Shown: positions 46,346-55,712 of the stretch, one piece after another
Layout: each line of letters begins with the position of its first letter
Numbering within the stretch: position 1 is the first letter of the stretch
Assembly: GCF_001927245.1 (NCBI RefSeq)
Contig: NZ_MJUX01000011.1
Location: 61,519 to 125,518 of the forward strand
Source: Acuticoccus yangtzensis
GTDB taxonomy: Bacteria; Pseudomonadota; Alphaproteobacteria; Rhizobiales; Amorphaceae
Length of the DNA stretch: 64,000 nt
Direction: 5' to 3'
Program-made: the position numbers and the translations under genes
The notes under the pieces: model-generated
Seen by the model: only the letters and a program-made list of their open reading frames with translations
Database searches by the model: none
What the model was told of the DNA's origin: nothing

Positions 46346-47419
46346 TCACACCAGAACGCCGCGCCGTTCGGCTCCGCTGCGGCCGCCCGCCAGCGCCGCA
46401 CCGCGTCCGCGCGGCCGGGCGCCGCCGTTCTCGCGCAGGCCGCGCAGGATCTTCTCCGGCGTGATTGGGAGATCCGTCACGCGCACGCCCACCGCGTCGA
46501 ACACCGCGTTGGCGGCGGCGGGAAGCAGCGGGTTGGCGCACATCTCGCCCGGCCCCTTGCCGCCGAATGGGCCGTCAGGCGCCGGCCGCTCCAGCACCGC
46601 CACGTTGTGCGGGGCGATGTCGCCCGGCCCCGGCATCAGGTAGTGGTTGAAGTCGGTCGGCAGATGGTCGCGCTCGGGATAGCGCGGCTCGGTCGTCTCC
46701 CACAGCGCGTGGGACAGCCCCATCCACGCCCCGCCGATGAGCTGCTGCTCCACCAGCTTCGGGTTCAGCGCACGGCCGAGCTCGTAGGACGAATTCACCT
46801 CGATCACGCGTACGTCGCCGGTCTCGTCGCACACCTCGATGTCGAGGATCACCGCAGCGTGGGCGAAGCAGGAGACCGGCGTCATCTCGCCCGTCTCCGC
46901 GCTCACCTCGCTGAGCGGGATGAGGAAGATGCCGCGCCCGGACACGGTCTTGCCGTGCTTGAACTGGGCCGCCGCGCTCGCCTCGGCGGTGGTGATCGAC
47001 CGCGACGGGGCGCCTGCGACGTGGATGTTGCCCTTCCCATCGGTCACGAGGTCGGCGGCGTTGACCTCCAGTTCCTCGGCGGCGGCCTCCATCATCACCG
47101 CCCGCGCCTCGCGCGCGGCCTGGATGACGGCGTTGCCCACGCGGTGCGTCCCGCGCGAGGCGAACGAGCCCATGCAGTGGGGTCCGGTGTCGCTATCGGC
47201 GGTGTCGACGTAGACGTCCTCCACCGGAACGCCCAGCGTTTCGGCGGCGATCTGCCGGGTGACGGACTTCATCCCCTGGCCGAGGTCGATGGAGGACAGC
47301 GCCACCATGAACTTGCCGTCCGGGTTGGAGTGGACGAGCGCCTGGGACGGGTCGCCGCCCAGGTTCATGCCGATCGGATAATTGATCGAGGCAAAGCCGC
47401 GCCCTTTATGGATCGCCAC
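46346..47419 (-). CDS. Molybdenum hydroxylase large subunit, C-terminal half (split gene)
   Basis: 357-residue protein equal to the second molybdopterin-binding domain of xanthine dehydrogenase/CoxL-type subunits. The cofactor-binding Gln motif ALSSIDLGQGMKSV, MGSFASRGTHRVGNAV and the catalytic Glu motif GPFGGKGPGEMCANP are present. It starts cleanly (MAIHKGRGFASINYPIGMNL) at the domain border and ends in an Arg/Gly-rich tail. It lacks the first domain, which is encoded 1.1 kb upstream at 48545-50335, beyond a transporter gene. The halves together make about 820 residues, a normal full-length subunit; neither alone can form the active site. Confidence 0.9.
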   Translation of the reverse strand: MAIHKGRGFASINYPIGMNLGGDPSQALVHSNPDGKFMVALSSIDLGQGMKSVTRQIAAETLGVPVEDVYVDTADSDTGPHCMGSFASRGTHRVGNAVIQAAREARAVMMEAAAEELEVNAADLVTDGKGNIHVAGAPSRSITTAEASAAAQFKHGKTVSGRGIFLIPLSEVSAETGEMTPVSCFAHAAVILDIEVCDETGDVRVIEVNSSYELGRALNPKLVEQQLIGGAWMGLSHALWETTEPRYPERDHLPTDFNHYLMPGPGDIAPHNVAVLERPAPDGPFGGKGPGEMCANPLLPAAANAVFDAVGVRVTDLPITPEKILRGLRENGGARPRGRGAALAGGRSGAERRGVLV

Positions 47420-47541
47420 AGCGCCGTCCTCCGGTTGACCAGAGCGTCAGATTGCGGCCTCACGGCGCGGGGCGCATTGCCGTCGGTCTGTTTGATCGGG
47501 GTGCGGCGACGCGTCCCGGCGGCCGGCCGGTCGCGCGGGGG

Positions 47542-48525
47542 TCAGGGCATCGGCTCGGTGGTCAGCTCCGGGTCGGGGGCGATGCCGTAGCGCCGGGCGG
47601 CGAGGCGACGCTCCAGCGCGCGCCGCCTCTCGCGGTGCACCACGTAGAGGCCGGAGGCGAGGATGATCGCGGTGCCGAGCCAGGTGAGCGCATCCGGAAA
47701 CTCGCCGAAGACGAGGTAGCCGATGGCCGTGGCGCCGACGATCTCCAGGTACTGGAACGAGGCGAGCATACTGGCCTCCGCGAGGCGCAGCGCCACCGTC
47801 ATCATCAGTTGCACCCCCGTCGCGCCGAGGCCGACGGCGAGGAGCAGCAGCCACTCGACGCCCTGAGGGGTCCTGAACTGGAGGATCTCGGCGCCGAGCA
47901 CTCCACCCACCAGCAACAGCAGCGACAGGGAGATGGAGCCGAACACGCCCGCCATCGCCTGGATGCGCATGGCGTCCACACGGCCCGACAGGCTGCGCAG
48001 GATCGTCATGGCGAGGGCGAAGAGCGTGGCGGCGACGAGCGGCATCAACGCCGCCCAGCCGAACGCCGCGAAATTGGGTCGGATGACGATGAGCGCGCCG
48101 ACGAGCCCGACGAGCACGGCCAGGCTGCGGTGCCACCCCACCTTCTCGCCCAGGAAGATGACGCTGAAGATGGTGAGGATCAACGGCTCGGCGAAGAAGA
48201 TGGCCACGGCGTTGGCGAGCGGCAGGCTCTGCAGGCCCCAGAACATGAAGCCGCCGCAGGTGGCGAGGCAGACCCCGCACAGGGCGATGCGGCCGAGATA
48301 GAGCCTCACCTCGGGCGTGACGATGGCGCGGCCCATAAGCGTCAGCGCGGTGACGAGGATGCCCGTCTGGATGAGGTTGCGGAACAGCCCCACCTCGAAC
48401 GGGGAGATGGTGGCGACGAGCAGCTTACCGCATGCGTCGATGGCCGGGATGATCAACATGGCCGTGCAGAACAGGGCCATGCCCTGGCCTGAACGGTCGT
48501 CGCTTTGCTCGGTCGTTGTCGCCAC
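47542..48525 (-). CDS. DMT-superfamily (EamA) transporter
   Basis: 327-residue inner-membrane protein with ten predicted helices in two EamA repeats: AMLIIPAIDACGKLLVATIS opens the first with FRNLIQTGILVTALTLMG, and VEWLLLLAVGLGATGVQLMM lies in the second, followed by ASMLASFQYLEIVGATAIGY. It probably exports or imports a small metabolite. GTG 48525 is taken as start; ATG 48480 is possible. The gene lies on the same strand between the two halves of the Mo subunit, 19 bases after the first and 122 before the second. Confidence 0.87.
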   Translation of the reverse strand: MATTTEQSDDRSGQGMALFCTAMLIIPAIDACGKLLVATISPFEVGLFRNLIQTGILVTALTLMGRAIVTPEVRLYLGRIALCGVCLATCGGFMFWGLQSLPLANAVAIFFAEPLILTIFSVIFLGEKVGWHRSLAVLVGLVGALIVIRPNFAAFGWAALMPLVAATLFALAMTILRSLSGRVDAMRIQAMAGVFGSISLSLLLLVGGVLGAEILQFRTPQGVEWLLLLAVGLGATGVQLMMTVALRLAEASMLASFQYLEIVGATAIGYLVFGEFPDALTWLGTAIILASGLYVVHRERRRALERRLAARRYGIAPDPELTTEPMP

Positions 48526-48544
48526 GCCTCGGCATGCCCTTTCG

Positions 48545-50335
48545 CTACCTCCTGCGGAGGCCTGAGATGGATGCGAAACGCGGTCCGCGCCGCGGCGCCG
48601 TCCCATCGGGTCCGGCGTCCGGTGCGGGGCTGCGCTCCGGTCGCGGCGAAGCGGGGGCGGTCCCGGCCGGCGCCGATGGACGGCCGGCATAGGGGTCGGA
48701 CCATTGCGGCTCGGCCCGCGCAGGTTCGGCACGTGTCGGCTCGACACGAGTCGGTTGGGGCGCGCGCGGCGGCTCGGCCCGCGGCCGGGGTGACGGCTGG
48801 CCGGACGGCGTGCCAGAGCCGGAACGGCCCTGCGCGCCGCTTCCCGCAGCCTCGCCGCGCGGCCGATCCCCCTGCGCATAGGAGCCGGACTCGTAGCCCG
48901 ACACGCGGCCATGCTCGTCCAGCGCCGTGAAAGCCGGCATCTCGCCCCGCGCCCCGCCGCCGCCCGTCAAGGACGACGCCGCGCGTGCCTCCGCCGACAG
49001 CGGCCAACCCGCCTTCTCCGCAGCGACCTGGCAACACTCGACGAGCGCGGTGTTCTTGGCAAGCCGCCGGTGCGCTTTCATGTCCCCGTCGCGATAGGCA
49101 TTCTTGATACGCATCTCGATCGGGTCGAGGCCCAGTTCGTCCGCCACCACGTCCATGTGGCTCTCGATCGCGAAGTCGACGCCGGTCACGCCGAAGCCGC
49201 GCATCGCGGTCGCCGGCGTGCGGTTGGTGAACACGCAATAGACGTCGGCATAGACGTTGGGGATCGTATAAGGCCCCGGCAGATGGCCGACGCCCTTGAT
49301 GATCGCGTAGGAGGACAGGCGCGTGTAAGCGCCGGCGTCGAAATAGCCGACGAACTTGCGGGCGACGAGCGTGCCGTCGTTCATCACGCCGTCGGTGATG
49401 TACCAGCGTTCGGCGCCGCGCGGGGCGCCCACCTGCATCTCCTCCTCGCGGTCGAACATCGCCTTGCAGGGGCGCCCGGTGAGGACGGTGCCCAGGATCG
49501 CCAGCGGCTCGTGAATGGAATCGACCTTGCCGCCGAAGCCGCCGCCCACCGTGCCGCCGATGAGATGCAGCCGCGCCGACGAGATGTCGAGGAGCTTGGC
49601 TGCCGTGCCGAGCGAGAAGAACAGCGCCTGCGTCGAGGTGTAGCAGACGTAGCGGTCGTTGGTCTCGGGCGCGGCGATGGCGCCACACGTCTCGATCGGC
49701 GCCTGCTCGATGGGGCTCATCTGGTAGCGCCCCTCGATCACCCTGTCGGCTTGGCGAAAGCCCGCCTCCACGTCGCCGTAGCGCAGCTTCTGGTGGTCGT
49801 ATTTGCCGTGGTAGACGAACTTGTTGGCGGGATAGGCGGGGTTCACGGCCACAGCACCCGGCTTCACCGCCTCCTCCACGTCGAGCACGTGGGGCAGCAC
49901 CTCGTAGTCCACACGCACCTTGGCGACGGCCTCGCGGGCGATGCGCTCCGTGTCGGCGACGATGGCGGCGACGGGCTCGCCACGATAGCGCACTTCGGCG
50001 CCTTCGGGGGTCAGCATCGGCTCATCGTCGAGGCCGAAATCCATCAGCGAGAGCAAAGTGTTGAGGTTGTGCGGTACGTCGCGGGCGAGGATCACGCGGC
50101 GCACGCCGGGGACGCGTTCGGCCTCCGACACATCGATCCGCCGGACGCGGGCGTGGTGATGGGGCGAGCGCACGCAGCGGATGTGGCAGAGGCCGTCGAA
50201 CAGGTGATCGTCGTAGAAGGGGGATCGGCCGGTGACGTGGCCCAGCATGTCCTGACGCTGCGTCGGCTTGCCGATCTCGTTCAGGTTGTCGTCGCGCTCG
50301 TCGGCGAAGTACTCCTTGCGGAACTCGATGGGCAT
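48545..50335 (-). CDS. Molybdenum hydroxylase large subunit, N-terminal half (split gene)
   Basis: 596-residue protein. Residues 1-480 are the a/b hammerhead and first molybdopterin domain of xanthine dehydrogenase-type subunits: VTGRSPFYDDHLFDGLCHIR, EPVAAIVADTERIAREAV, the LIGGTVGGGFGGKVDSIHEP loop and the active-site stretch TPATAMRGFGVTGVDF. The AMRGFG loop resembles xanthine dehydrogenase, not the AYRCSFR loop of form I CO dehydrogenase. Residues 481-596 are an unrelated Pro/Arg/Ser-rich tail ending FASISGLRRR. The C-terminal half is encoded separately at 46346-47419. ATG 50335 lies four bases after the 2Fe-2S gene. Confidence 0.9.
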   Translation of the reverse strand: MPIEFRKEYFADERDDNLNEIGKPTQRQDMLGHVTGRSPFYDDHLFDGLCHIRCVRSPHHHARVRRIDVSEAERVPGVRRVILARDVPHNLNTLLSLMDFGLDDEPMLTPEGAEVRYRGEPVAAIVADTERIAREAVAKVRVDYEVLPHVLDVEEAVKPGAVAVNPAYPANKFVYHGKYDHQKLRYGDVEAGFRQADRVIEGRYQMSPIEQAPIETCGAIAAPETNDRYVCYTSTQALFFSLGTAAKLLDISSARLHLIGGTVGGGFGGKVDSIHEPLAILGTVLTGRPCKAMFDREEEMQVGAPRGAERWYITDGVMNDGTLVARKFVGYFDAGAYTRLSSYAIIKGVGHLPGPYTIPNVYADVYCVFTNRTPATAMRGFGVTGVDFAIESHMDVVADELGLDPIEMRIKNAYRDGDMKAHRRLAKNTALVECCQVAAEKAGWPLSAEARAASSLTGGGGARGEMPAFTALDEHGRVSGYESGSYAQGDRPRGEAAGSGAQGRSGSGTPSGQPSPRPRAEPPRAPQPTRVEPTRAEPARAEPQWSDPYAGRPSAPAGTAPASPRPERSPAPDAGPDGTAPRRGPRFASISGLRRR

Positions 50336-50339
50336 GGTC

Positions 50340-50839
<500 letters not shown>

Positions 50840-50840
<1 letters not shown>

Positions 50841-51622
50841 CAGCGGGACTCCAGAAGGCGCTTCAGGTGGACGCCGGCCACCTCGCGGCGATACCAGGCG
50901 CTGGCGAGGGCGTCGTCCAGCGGGCTCAGCCCCTCGGCGGCGGCTCTGGCGGCGGCGGCGATGGCGGACGGGTCGGACGCGCGGCCCGCGAGCGCCCTCT
51001 CGGCGGCGACGGCACGCACCGGATGCGGACCCATGCCGTTGAAGACGATGCGCGTTTCGCCGGACCCGCCGCGCGGCAAGAGCGCCGCGATGGACATCAG
51101 CGCTGCCCCCTTGGGCCGCACCCGCGTGACCTTGGCGAAGCGGAAGTCGCCGGACGGGCGCGGGAAGGCGACGGCGGCGACCAGCGCGCGCGGCGCCCCG
51201 CGCACAAGCTCCTCCACCGGCAAGCGCCGCCCCTCCGCCGTCTCGGCCACCGCCCCAAGCGCGACGAGGGCGGCCGCCATCTCGCCATAAGGGCGCGGGG
51301 CGAAGAGGTTGCCGGCGACGGTCGCGACCGTGCGCACCTGCGGCCCGCCGACGGCCCGCGCCACGGGGGCGAGGAAGGCAAGGTCGCGGTGGGCGGCGAT
51401 CTCGCCCATCGTCACCCCGCCGCCGAGGCGGATCTCGCTTCCTACGGACACCGCGCGGTAGGCGGGATCGGTGATGCGGATCAGCCTGTTGAACGAGACG
51501 TCACCCTCGTTCACGTCACGCATGACGATGGTGCCGCCGGAATAGATGCGCGCGGCGCGGTCGCTCTCGAAGGCGCGCGCGGCCTCGGAGAGCGTGCGGA
51601 ATGTTGAGACGGCAACTGGCAT
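50840..51622 (-). CDS. FAD-binding subunit of molybdenum hydroxylase (CoxM type)
   Basis: 260-residue medium subunit. The FAD-binding stretch is ARIYSGGTIVMRDVNEGD with a second FAD motif ARAVGGPQVRTVATVAGNLF, where the usual TIGG is replaced by VAGN. The C-terminal CODH-type flavoprotein domain has RIVFNGMGPHPVRAVAAERA. ATG 51622 is used, since the open frame upstream belongs to the SRPBCC gene region. It is the first structural subunit gene of the hydroxylase in transcription order. Confidence 0.92.
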
Positions 51623-51645
51623 CGAACGCCCTCCCGGCGCAGCGC

Positions 51646-52095
51646 TTAACGCGCCTGTCTTTCGCCGAGGACCGCGCGGACCGCGTTCATCCCGGCATAG
51701 TAGATGTCGTTGGTGACCATGGCTTTCAGCTCGGCCTCGCGCCCCTTCGGCGTGTCGAAGCGCGATTCCCAGTGCCAGAAGGTCATGTCGCCGTCCGTCA
51801 CCGGCAGAAGGCGGCAATGGGCGACGTAGTTGAAGAGCGGCACCGGCGTGTCGAGCAGGCAATAACTCATCGTCATATCGAGATCGTCGAGCGCCAGGAG
51901 CTGTTCGCGCAGCTCCGCCCCGTCGGCGAGGTGGAAGCGGCGCACGCCCCCCACCTTGTCCGTCGGCGCGCCGCGTTCCATCACCGAGTCGGCCACCGCC
52001 GGGTGCCAGCGGTCGTGACCGTTGAAGTCGCGCACGATCTCCCACACCGCCTCGGCCGGCGCGTCTATGATGGTGGATGTCACGATCTTCACCAT
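51646..52095 (-). CDS. SRPBCC family (CoxG/MxaD-like) protein
   Basis: 149-residue START/Bet v 1-fold protein. It begins MVKIVTSTIIDAPAEAVWEI followed by VRDFNGHDRWHPAVADS and ends with a helix YAGMNAVRAVLGERQAR. The fold has a hydrophobic ligand cavity; members near Mo hydroxylases (CoxG type) are thought to anchor the enzyme or handle its substrate. It lies 23 bases before the FAD subunit gene and is a paralogue of the next SRPBCC gene. Confidence 0.88.
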   Translation of the reverse strand: MVKIVTSTIIDAPAEAVWEIVRDFNGHDRWHPAVADSVMERGAPTDKVGGVRRFHLADGAELREQLLALDDLDMTMSYCLLDTPVPLFNYVAHCRLLPVTDGDMTFWHWESRFDTPKGREAELKAMVTNDIYYAGMNAVRAVLGERQAR

Positions 52096-52177
52096 CAGCG
52101 CGCCGTGGCGGCGACAGGCGTGGCGAAGGCCGCACGGGCGCCGATGATCGCGACCGGCAACGGGGCGGCTATCGCGC

Positions 52178-52615
52178 TCACCGCGTGAAGTGCCGCTTCA
52201 GGGCGTCGAACCCGCCCTGGAAGACGTTGGTGCCGATGCCGGCGACGAGGTCGTCCGCGTCCGCCTCCGCGCACTCGAAGTCGGCCGACCACTCGGCGAA
52301 GGTGCGGTCGCCGTCCGTCACCGGGGTGATGCGCAAGGTCGCCACATAGTCGGTCAGCGGCATCGGGCTTTCGAGGATCGCGTAGGTGACGAACATGTCG
52401 TAGTCGGACAGGCCGAGCAGCTTTTCGCGCAAGGCGTCGCCGTTCTGCAGGCGGAAGGCGCGCACACAGCCGATCTTGTCGGACGGAAGCCCGTCCTCGA
52501 TGCGGCTTTCGCGGATGCGCGGGTGCCAGCGCGGCAGGGCGTTGAAGTCACGCACGCGGGCCCACACTTCGGCCGCCGGAGCGTTGATGACGCTGGAGAC
52601 GTAAACCCGTGGCAC
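52178..52615 (-). CDS. SRPBCC family protein, paralogue
   Basis: 145 residues starting at GTG 52615, one base after the flotillin stop codon. VYVSSVINAPAAEVWARVRD, FNALPRWHPRIRESRIEDG and a C-terminal VAGIGTNVFQGGFDALKRHF show the same fold as the neighbouring SRPBCC protein, with about one third identical positions by eye (shared HPRIxES/HPAVxDS, SDKIG/TDKVG, TPVTDGDxTF). The pair may bind the pathway substrate and product, or form a heterodimer; this is inference. Confidence 0.86.
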   Translation of the reverse strand: MPRVYVSSVINAPAAEVWARVRDFNALPRWHPRIRESRIEDGLPSDKIGCVRAFRLQNGDALREKLLGLSDYDMFVTYAILESPMPLTDYVATLRITPVTDGDRTFAEWSADFECAEADADDLVAGIGTNVFQGGFDALKRHFTR

Positions 52616-52616
52616 G

Positions 52617-55600
52617 TCAGGCGCCCTTCGGCTCGGAGCCGCCCTTCTCGCCGCCACCGCCGCCGGAGCCGCGGCCACCGCCGCCGCTCTCCTTGGCGAT
52701 GCGCTGCATGTCCGACGCCTCGCGGATCAGCCCCGGCATCTTCGACAATGTGCCGCCCTCGATGCCGATATCGGCCAGCAGGCTGTCCACCAGAGGCGCC
52801 TGCATGCGGTAGCGGAGCGCCGAGTTGATCACCTCGTCGGTGGCGTTGCCGCGGCCCTCGCCGTGGCCGTGCCCCGTCGCTCCGTCGAGCTGGACGATGC
52901 GGATGTCGGAGATCTTCTCCATCGGCTTCACGGACGCGGCGACGATGCCCTCGATCCGCTCCAGCAGGCGGCGACGGAAGACGGACGCGCGGGCGCCGTC
53001 GGTGAGGACGTTCTCGGCCTCATTGATGAGCTTCTGCGCCTCGGCCTCCACGGCGCGGCGGATCTTCTCGGCATCGGCCGCGTGGCGCGCCTCCTCGGCG
53101 GCTTTCTCGGCGAGCAGCACGTCGACGGTCTTGCGGCGGTTGGCCTCCTCCGTCTCGCGCACCGTCTTCACGCGCTCCTCGGCCTCGATGGCGCGGGCAC
53201 GCTCGGTGTCGGCGGTGATGCGAGCGGCGCTCTCCTCCAGCGATTTCGCGTAGAGGGCGATCGCCTTCTCCATCTGCGCCAACTCCACCTCGCGCTCGCG
53301 GGTCACCTCGCGGCGGCGGCGCTCGGTCTCGTGGCCGATGCGCGCCTCGTCGAGGCCGCGTTCCGACGCGATGCGGGCGCGCTCGATCTCCTCGTTGGAG
53401 GCGATTTCGGCCTCACGCAGCGCCTGCACGCGAGCGATTTCTAGCTGCTCGTTGGCGCGGCGGCGTTCCAGCTTGGCGGCGTCCAGCACGCGGTCGCGCT
53501 CGATACCGGACTTCTCCACGTCGCGCCCGGCCTCGATCTCGGCCTTGCGGACGCGGCCCTCGGCCCCGGCGCGCTCGGCCCGCTTGGCGGCCAGCTCGAT
53601 GATGCTCGCCTCCTCCGCCTCCTCCACGGCGCGGCGACGGTCGATGTCGCTCACCTCGCGCTCCTGGTTGGAGGCGATGCGCTCGATCTCGAGCTGCAAT
53701 TCCATCTCGATGCGCTGGCGTTCGGTCGACTCGCGGCGGCGGATGTCGGCGGCGTCGAGCGCCCCCTCGCGGCTGATCTCCCGCTCGCGGCTGTCCTGCT
53801 CGGCGGCGATGCGCTCGGCGCTGAGGATCTTGGTGAGCGCGATGCGGGCGGCCTCGGTGCGCTCCTCCGACTGGGTTTCGCTGAGCGCCACACCTTCGCG
53901 GGCGGCGATGCGCGCCTCGTCGATCTTGGCGTCCGTCGCGGCCCGCGCCTCCTCCACCAGACGGCGGGCGGACAAGTCCGCCTCGTTGATGGCGCGCTGG
54001 CGGGCGATCTCGCGCGTCGCCACGTCCTCCTCCATGGCGAGGCGTTCGGCGGCGATCGCCTTTTCGCGGGCGATGCGCGCCGCCTCGATGGCCTTGCCCA
54101 TGGCGATTTCGGCGGCTTCCACGGCCTCCTGGCGGGCGATCTCCAGTTCACGCACGCGCTTGTCGGTGGCGATGCGCTCCTCGCTCGTGGCCGCAGCCTC
54201 GGCGATGCGCTGCTTCTCGGTCGCCTCGCGGGCGGTGATCTCGGCCTCCTCCACGGCGCGCTGGCGGGCGATCTCGCGGCGGCGGGTCTCCTCGTCGGAG
54301 GCGATGCGCGCGTCGACGATCGCCTGGTCCTGCAGGATGCGCGCCTTTTCGGTCTCCTCGCGGGCGGCGATCTCGGCCGCCTCCAGCGTCTTGGTGCGGG
54401 CGATCTCGCGGGCTCTGGTCGCCTCCTCGCTGGCGATGCGCGCTTCGGCGATCGCGCGTTCCTGGTCGATGCGGGCGCGGTCGGTCGCCTCGCGCGCGGC
54501 GATCTCGGTCTCGTCGATCGTGCGGCGCCGGGCGATCTCGCGCGCCTCGATGTCCTGTTCGCTTGCGATGCGCGCTTCGGACACCGTGCGCGTCTCGGCA
54601 ATGCGCGCGGTCTCGGTCTCGCGGTGAGCGTCGATCTCGGCGGCGTCCAGCGCGCGCTGGCGGTCGATCTCGCGCTGGCGGATCTCACGCTCGGACTGGA
54701 TGCGCACTTCGGCGATGGACTGATCGTTGGCGATCCGCGCCAGCTCGATCGTCTCGCGCGCGGTGATCTCGGCGCGTTCGGCGTCGGTCTGACGTTCCGC
54801 GCGCTCCCTGGCGATCTCGGCGCGCTGCTGGGCGCGGCGGAATTCGATCTCGCGTTCCTGCTCCAGTCGCGCCTGCTCGGAGTCGCGCTCGATCATCAGC
54901 GCGTCTTTTTCGGCCTCCAGGTTGCGGGCGCGGATGCGGGTCATCGACGCCTGCTCGATCTCGTTGCGCAGCGTGCGGCGCTCCTCGATCTCGCGGATGA
55001 GGGCGGTCAGACCCTCGGCATCGAACCGGTTGGAGGGGTTGAAGAATTCCAGCGCCGTCTGGTCGATGTCCTTGATGGCGACGGATTCCAGCTCCAGGCC
55101 GTTCTGCTCCAGCGCCTCCTGGGCCAGCTCCTTCACGCGGCGCACATAAATGCCGCGCTGCTCGTGGATGTCGCCCATCGCCATCTCGGCGGCGGCGATG
55201 CGCAGCGCCGACTCGAACTTGCCGGCCAGCAGCGGGTGCAGCCTGTCGGGATCGGTGGTGCGGCGGCCGAGGGTGGAGGCGGCGCGGGACACGGCGTCCT
55301 TCTGCGGCCGCACGCGGACGTAGAACTCGGCTTCGACATCGACGCGCATGCGGTCCTTGGTGATGAGGGCCTGCTCACGCTCGCGGGTGATGTCGAGCGG
55401 CAGGGTGTGCATCGCCACGGGGGTGATGTCGTGGATGATGGGCCAGACGAAGGCGCCACCGTCGATCACCACCTTTTCGCCCAGGAACCCGGTGCGCACG
55501 AAGGCGTGTTCCTTGGTGGACCGGCGATAGAGCCAGTTCATCACCCAATAGACGACGAAGATGACGATGACCGCCAAGACGAGCCATAAGATCAGCTCGC

Positions 55601-55619
55601 CGATGAGTTCCCCAGTCAT
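52617..55619 (-). CDS. Giant flotillin-family (SPFH) protein with hendecad coiled coil
   Basis: 1000-residue membrane scaffold protein, about twice the size of common flotillins. One membrane helix at residues 8-30 (LILWLVLAVIVIFVVYWVMN) is followed by the SPFH domain (about 35-205; LPLDITREREQALITKDRMR, IKDIDQTALEFFNPSNRFDA). Residues of about 215-860 are a continuous coiled coil, in which residues 304-567 are six regular 44-residue units, each four 11-residue hendecads. The C-terminal part (ENVLTDGARASVFRRRLLER, then a Gly-rich tail) is flotillin-like. ATG 55619 with GGGAG upstream is preferred to ATG 55652. It heads the Mo-hydroxylase gene run, so it may organise the importer or enzyme at the membrane; this is inference. 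Confidence 0.88.
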   Translation of the reverse strand: MTGELIGELILWLVLAVIVIFVVYWVMNWLYRRSTKEHAFVRTGFLGEKVVIDGGAFVWPIIHDITPVAMHTLPLDITREREQALITKDRMRVDVEAEFYVRVRPQKDAVSRAASTLGRRTTDPDRLHPLLAGKFESALRIAAAEMAMGDIHEQRGIYVRRVKELAQEALEQNGLELESVAIKDIDQTALEFFNPSNRFDAEGLTALIREIEERRTLRNEIEQASMTRIRARNLEAEKDALMIERDSEQARLEQEREIEFRRAQQRAEIARERAERQTDAERAEITARETIELARIANDQSIAEVRIQSEREIRQREIDRQRALDAAEIDAHRETETARIAETRTVSEARIASEQDIEAREIARRRTIDETEIAAREATDRARIDQERAIAEARIASEEATRAREIARTKTLEAAEIAAREETEKARILQDQAIVDARIASDEETRRREIARQRAVEEAEITAREATEKQRIAEAAATSEERIATDKRVRELEIARQEAVEAAEIAMGKAIEAARIAREKAIAAERLAMEEDVATREIARQRAINEADLSARRLVEEARAATDAKIDEARIAAREGVALSETQSEERTEAARIALTKILSAERIAAEQDSREREISREGALDAADIRRRESTERQRIEMELQLEIERIASNQEREVSDIDRRRAVEEAEEASIIELAAKRAERAGAEGRVRKAEIEAGRDVEKSGIERDRVLDAAKLERRRANEQLEIARVQALREAEIASNEEIERARIASERGLDEARIGHETERRRREVTREREVELAQMEKAIALYAKSLEESAARITADTERARAIEAEERVKTVRETEEANRRKTVDVLLAEKAAEEARHAADAEKIRRAVEAEAQKLINEAENVLTDGARASVFRRRLLERIEGIVAASVKPMEKISDIRIVQLDGATGHGHGEGRGNATDEVINSALRYRMQAPLVDSLLADIGIEGGTLSKMPGLIREASDMQRIAKESGGGGRGSGGGGGEKGGSEPKGA
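53919..54710 (-). repeat. Six 132-bp in-frame repeats in the flotillin gene
   Basis: The encoded units of 44 residues begin EVRIQSE, EARIASEQ, EARIASEE, DARIASDE, EERIATDK and AERLAMEE. All follow the pattern xARIAxxxxxx-xxEIARxRxxx-xxEIxARxxxx-xARIxxxxxxx, i.e. four hendecads. The DNA copies have diverged, so the array is old and the protein period is kept by selection. Confidence 0.85.
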
Positions 55620-55712
55620 GGTGCGCCCGCTCCCGGTTCTTGTTGGCGTCAAGGTGACGCGCTTTGCGGGCGGGTGCGTTCCGTTGGGTCTGATTTTGGG
55701 TTGTGGGAGGGC

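Noticed and set aside
44206..46464. 752-codon plus-strand open frame opposite CoxE, CoxD and part of the Mo subunit gene
   Set aside because: It spans three genes on the other strand that have diagnostic motifs; it would be a Gly/Ala/Arg low-complexity protein.
46346..47419. The C-terminal Mo-subunit half as a pseudogene fragment
   Set aside because: It has a start codon at the domain border, keeps all cofactor and catalytic motifs, has no frameshift, and is followed by intact CoxD and CoxE genes, so a functional split subunit is the better reading.
48545..50335. Form I CO dehydrogenase large subunit
   Set aside because: The active-site loop reads AMRGFG, not the AYRCSFR with the catalytic Cys of form I CoxL, so aerobic CO oxidation is not supported.
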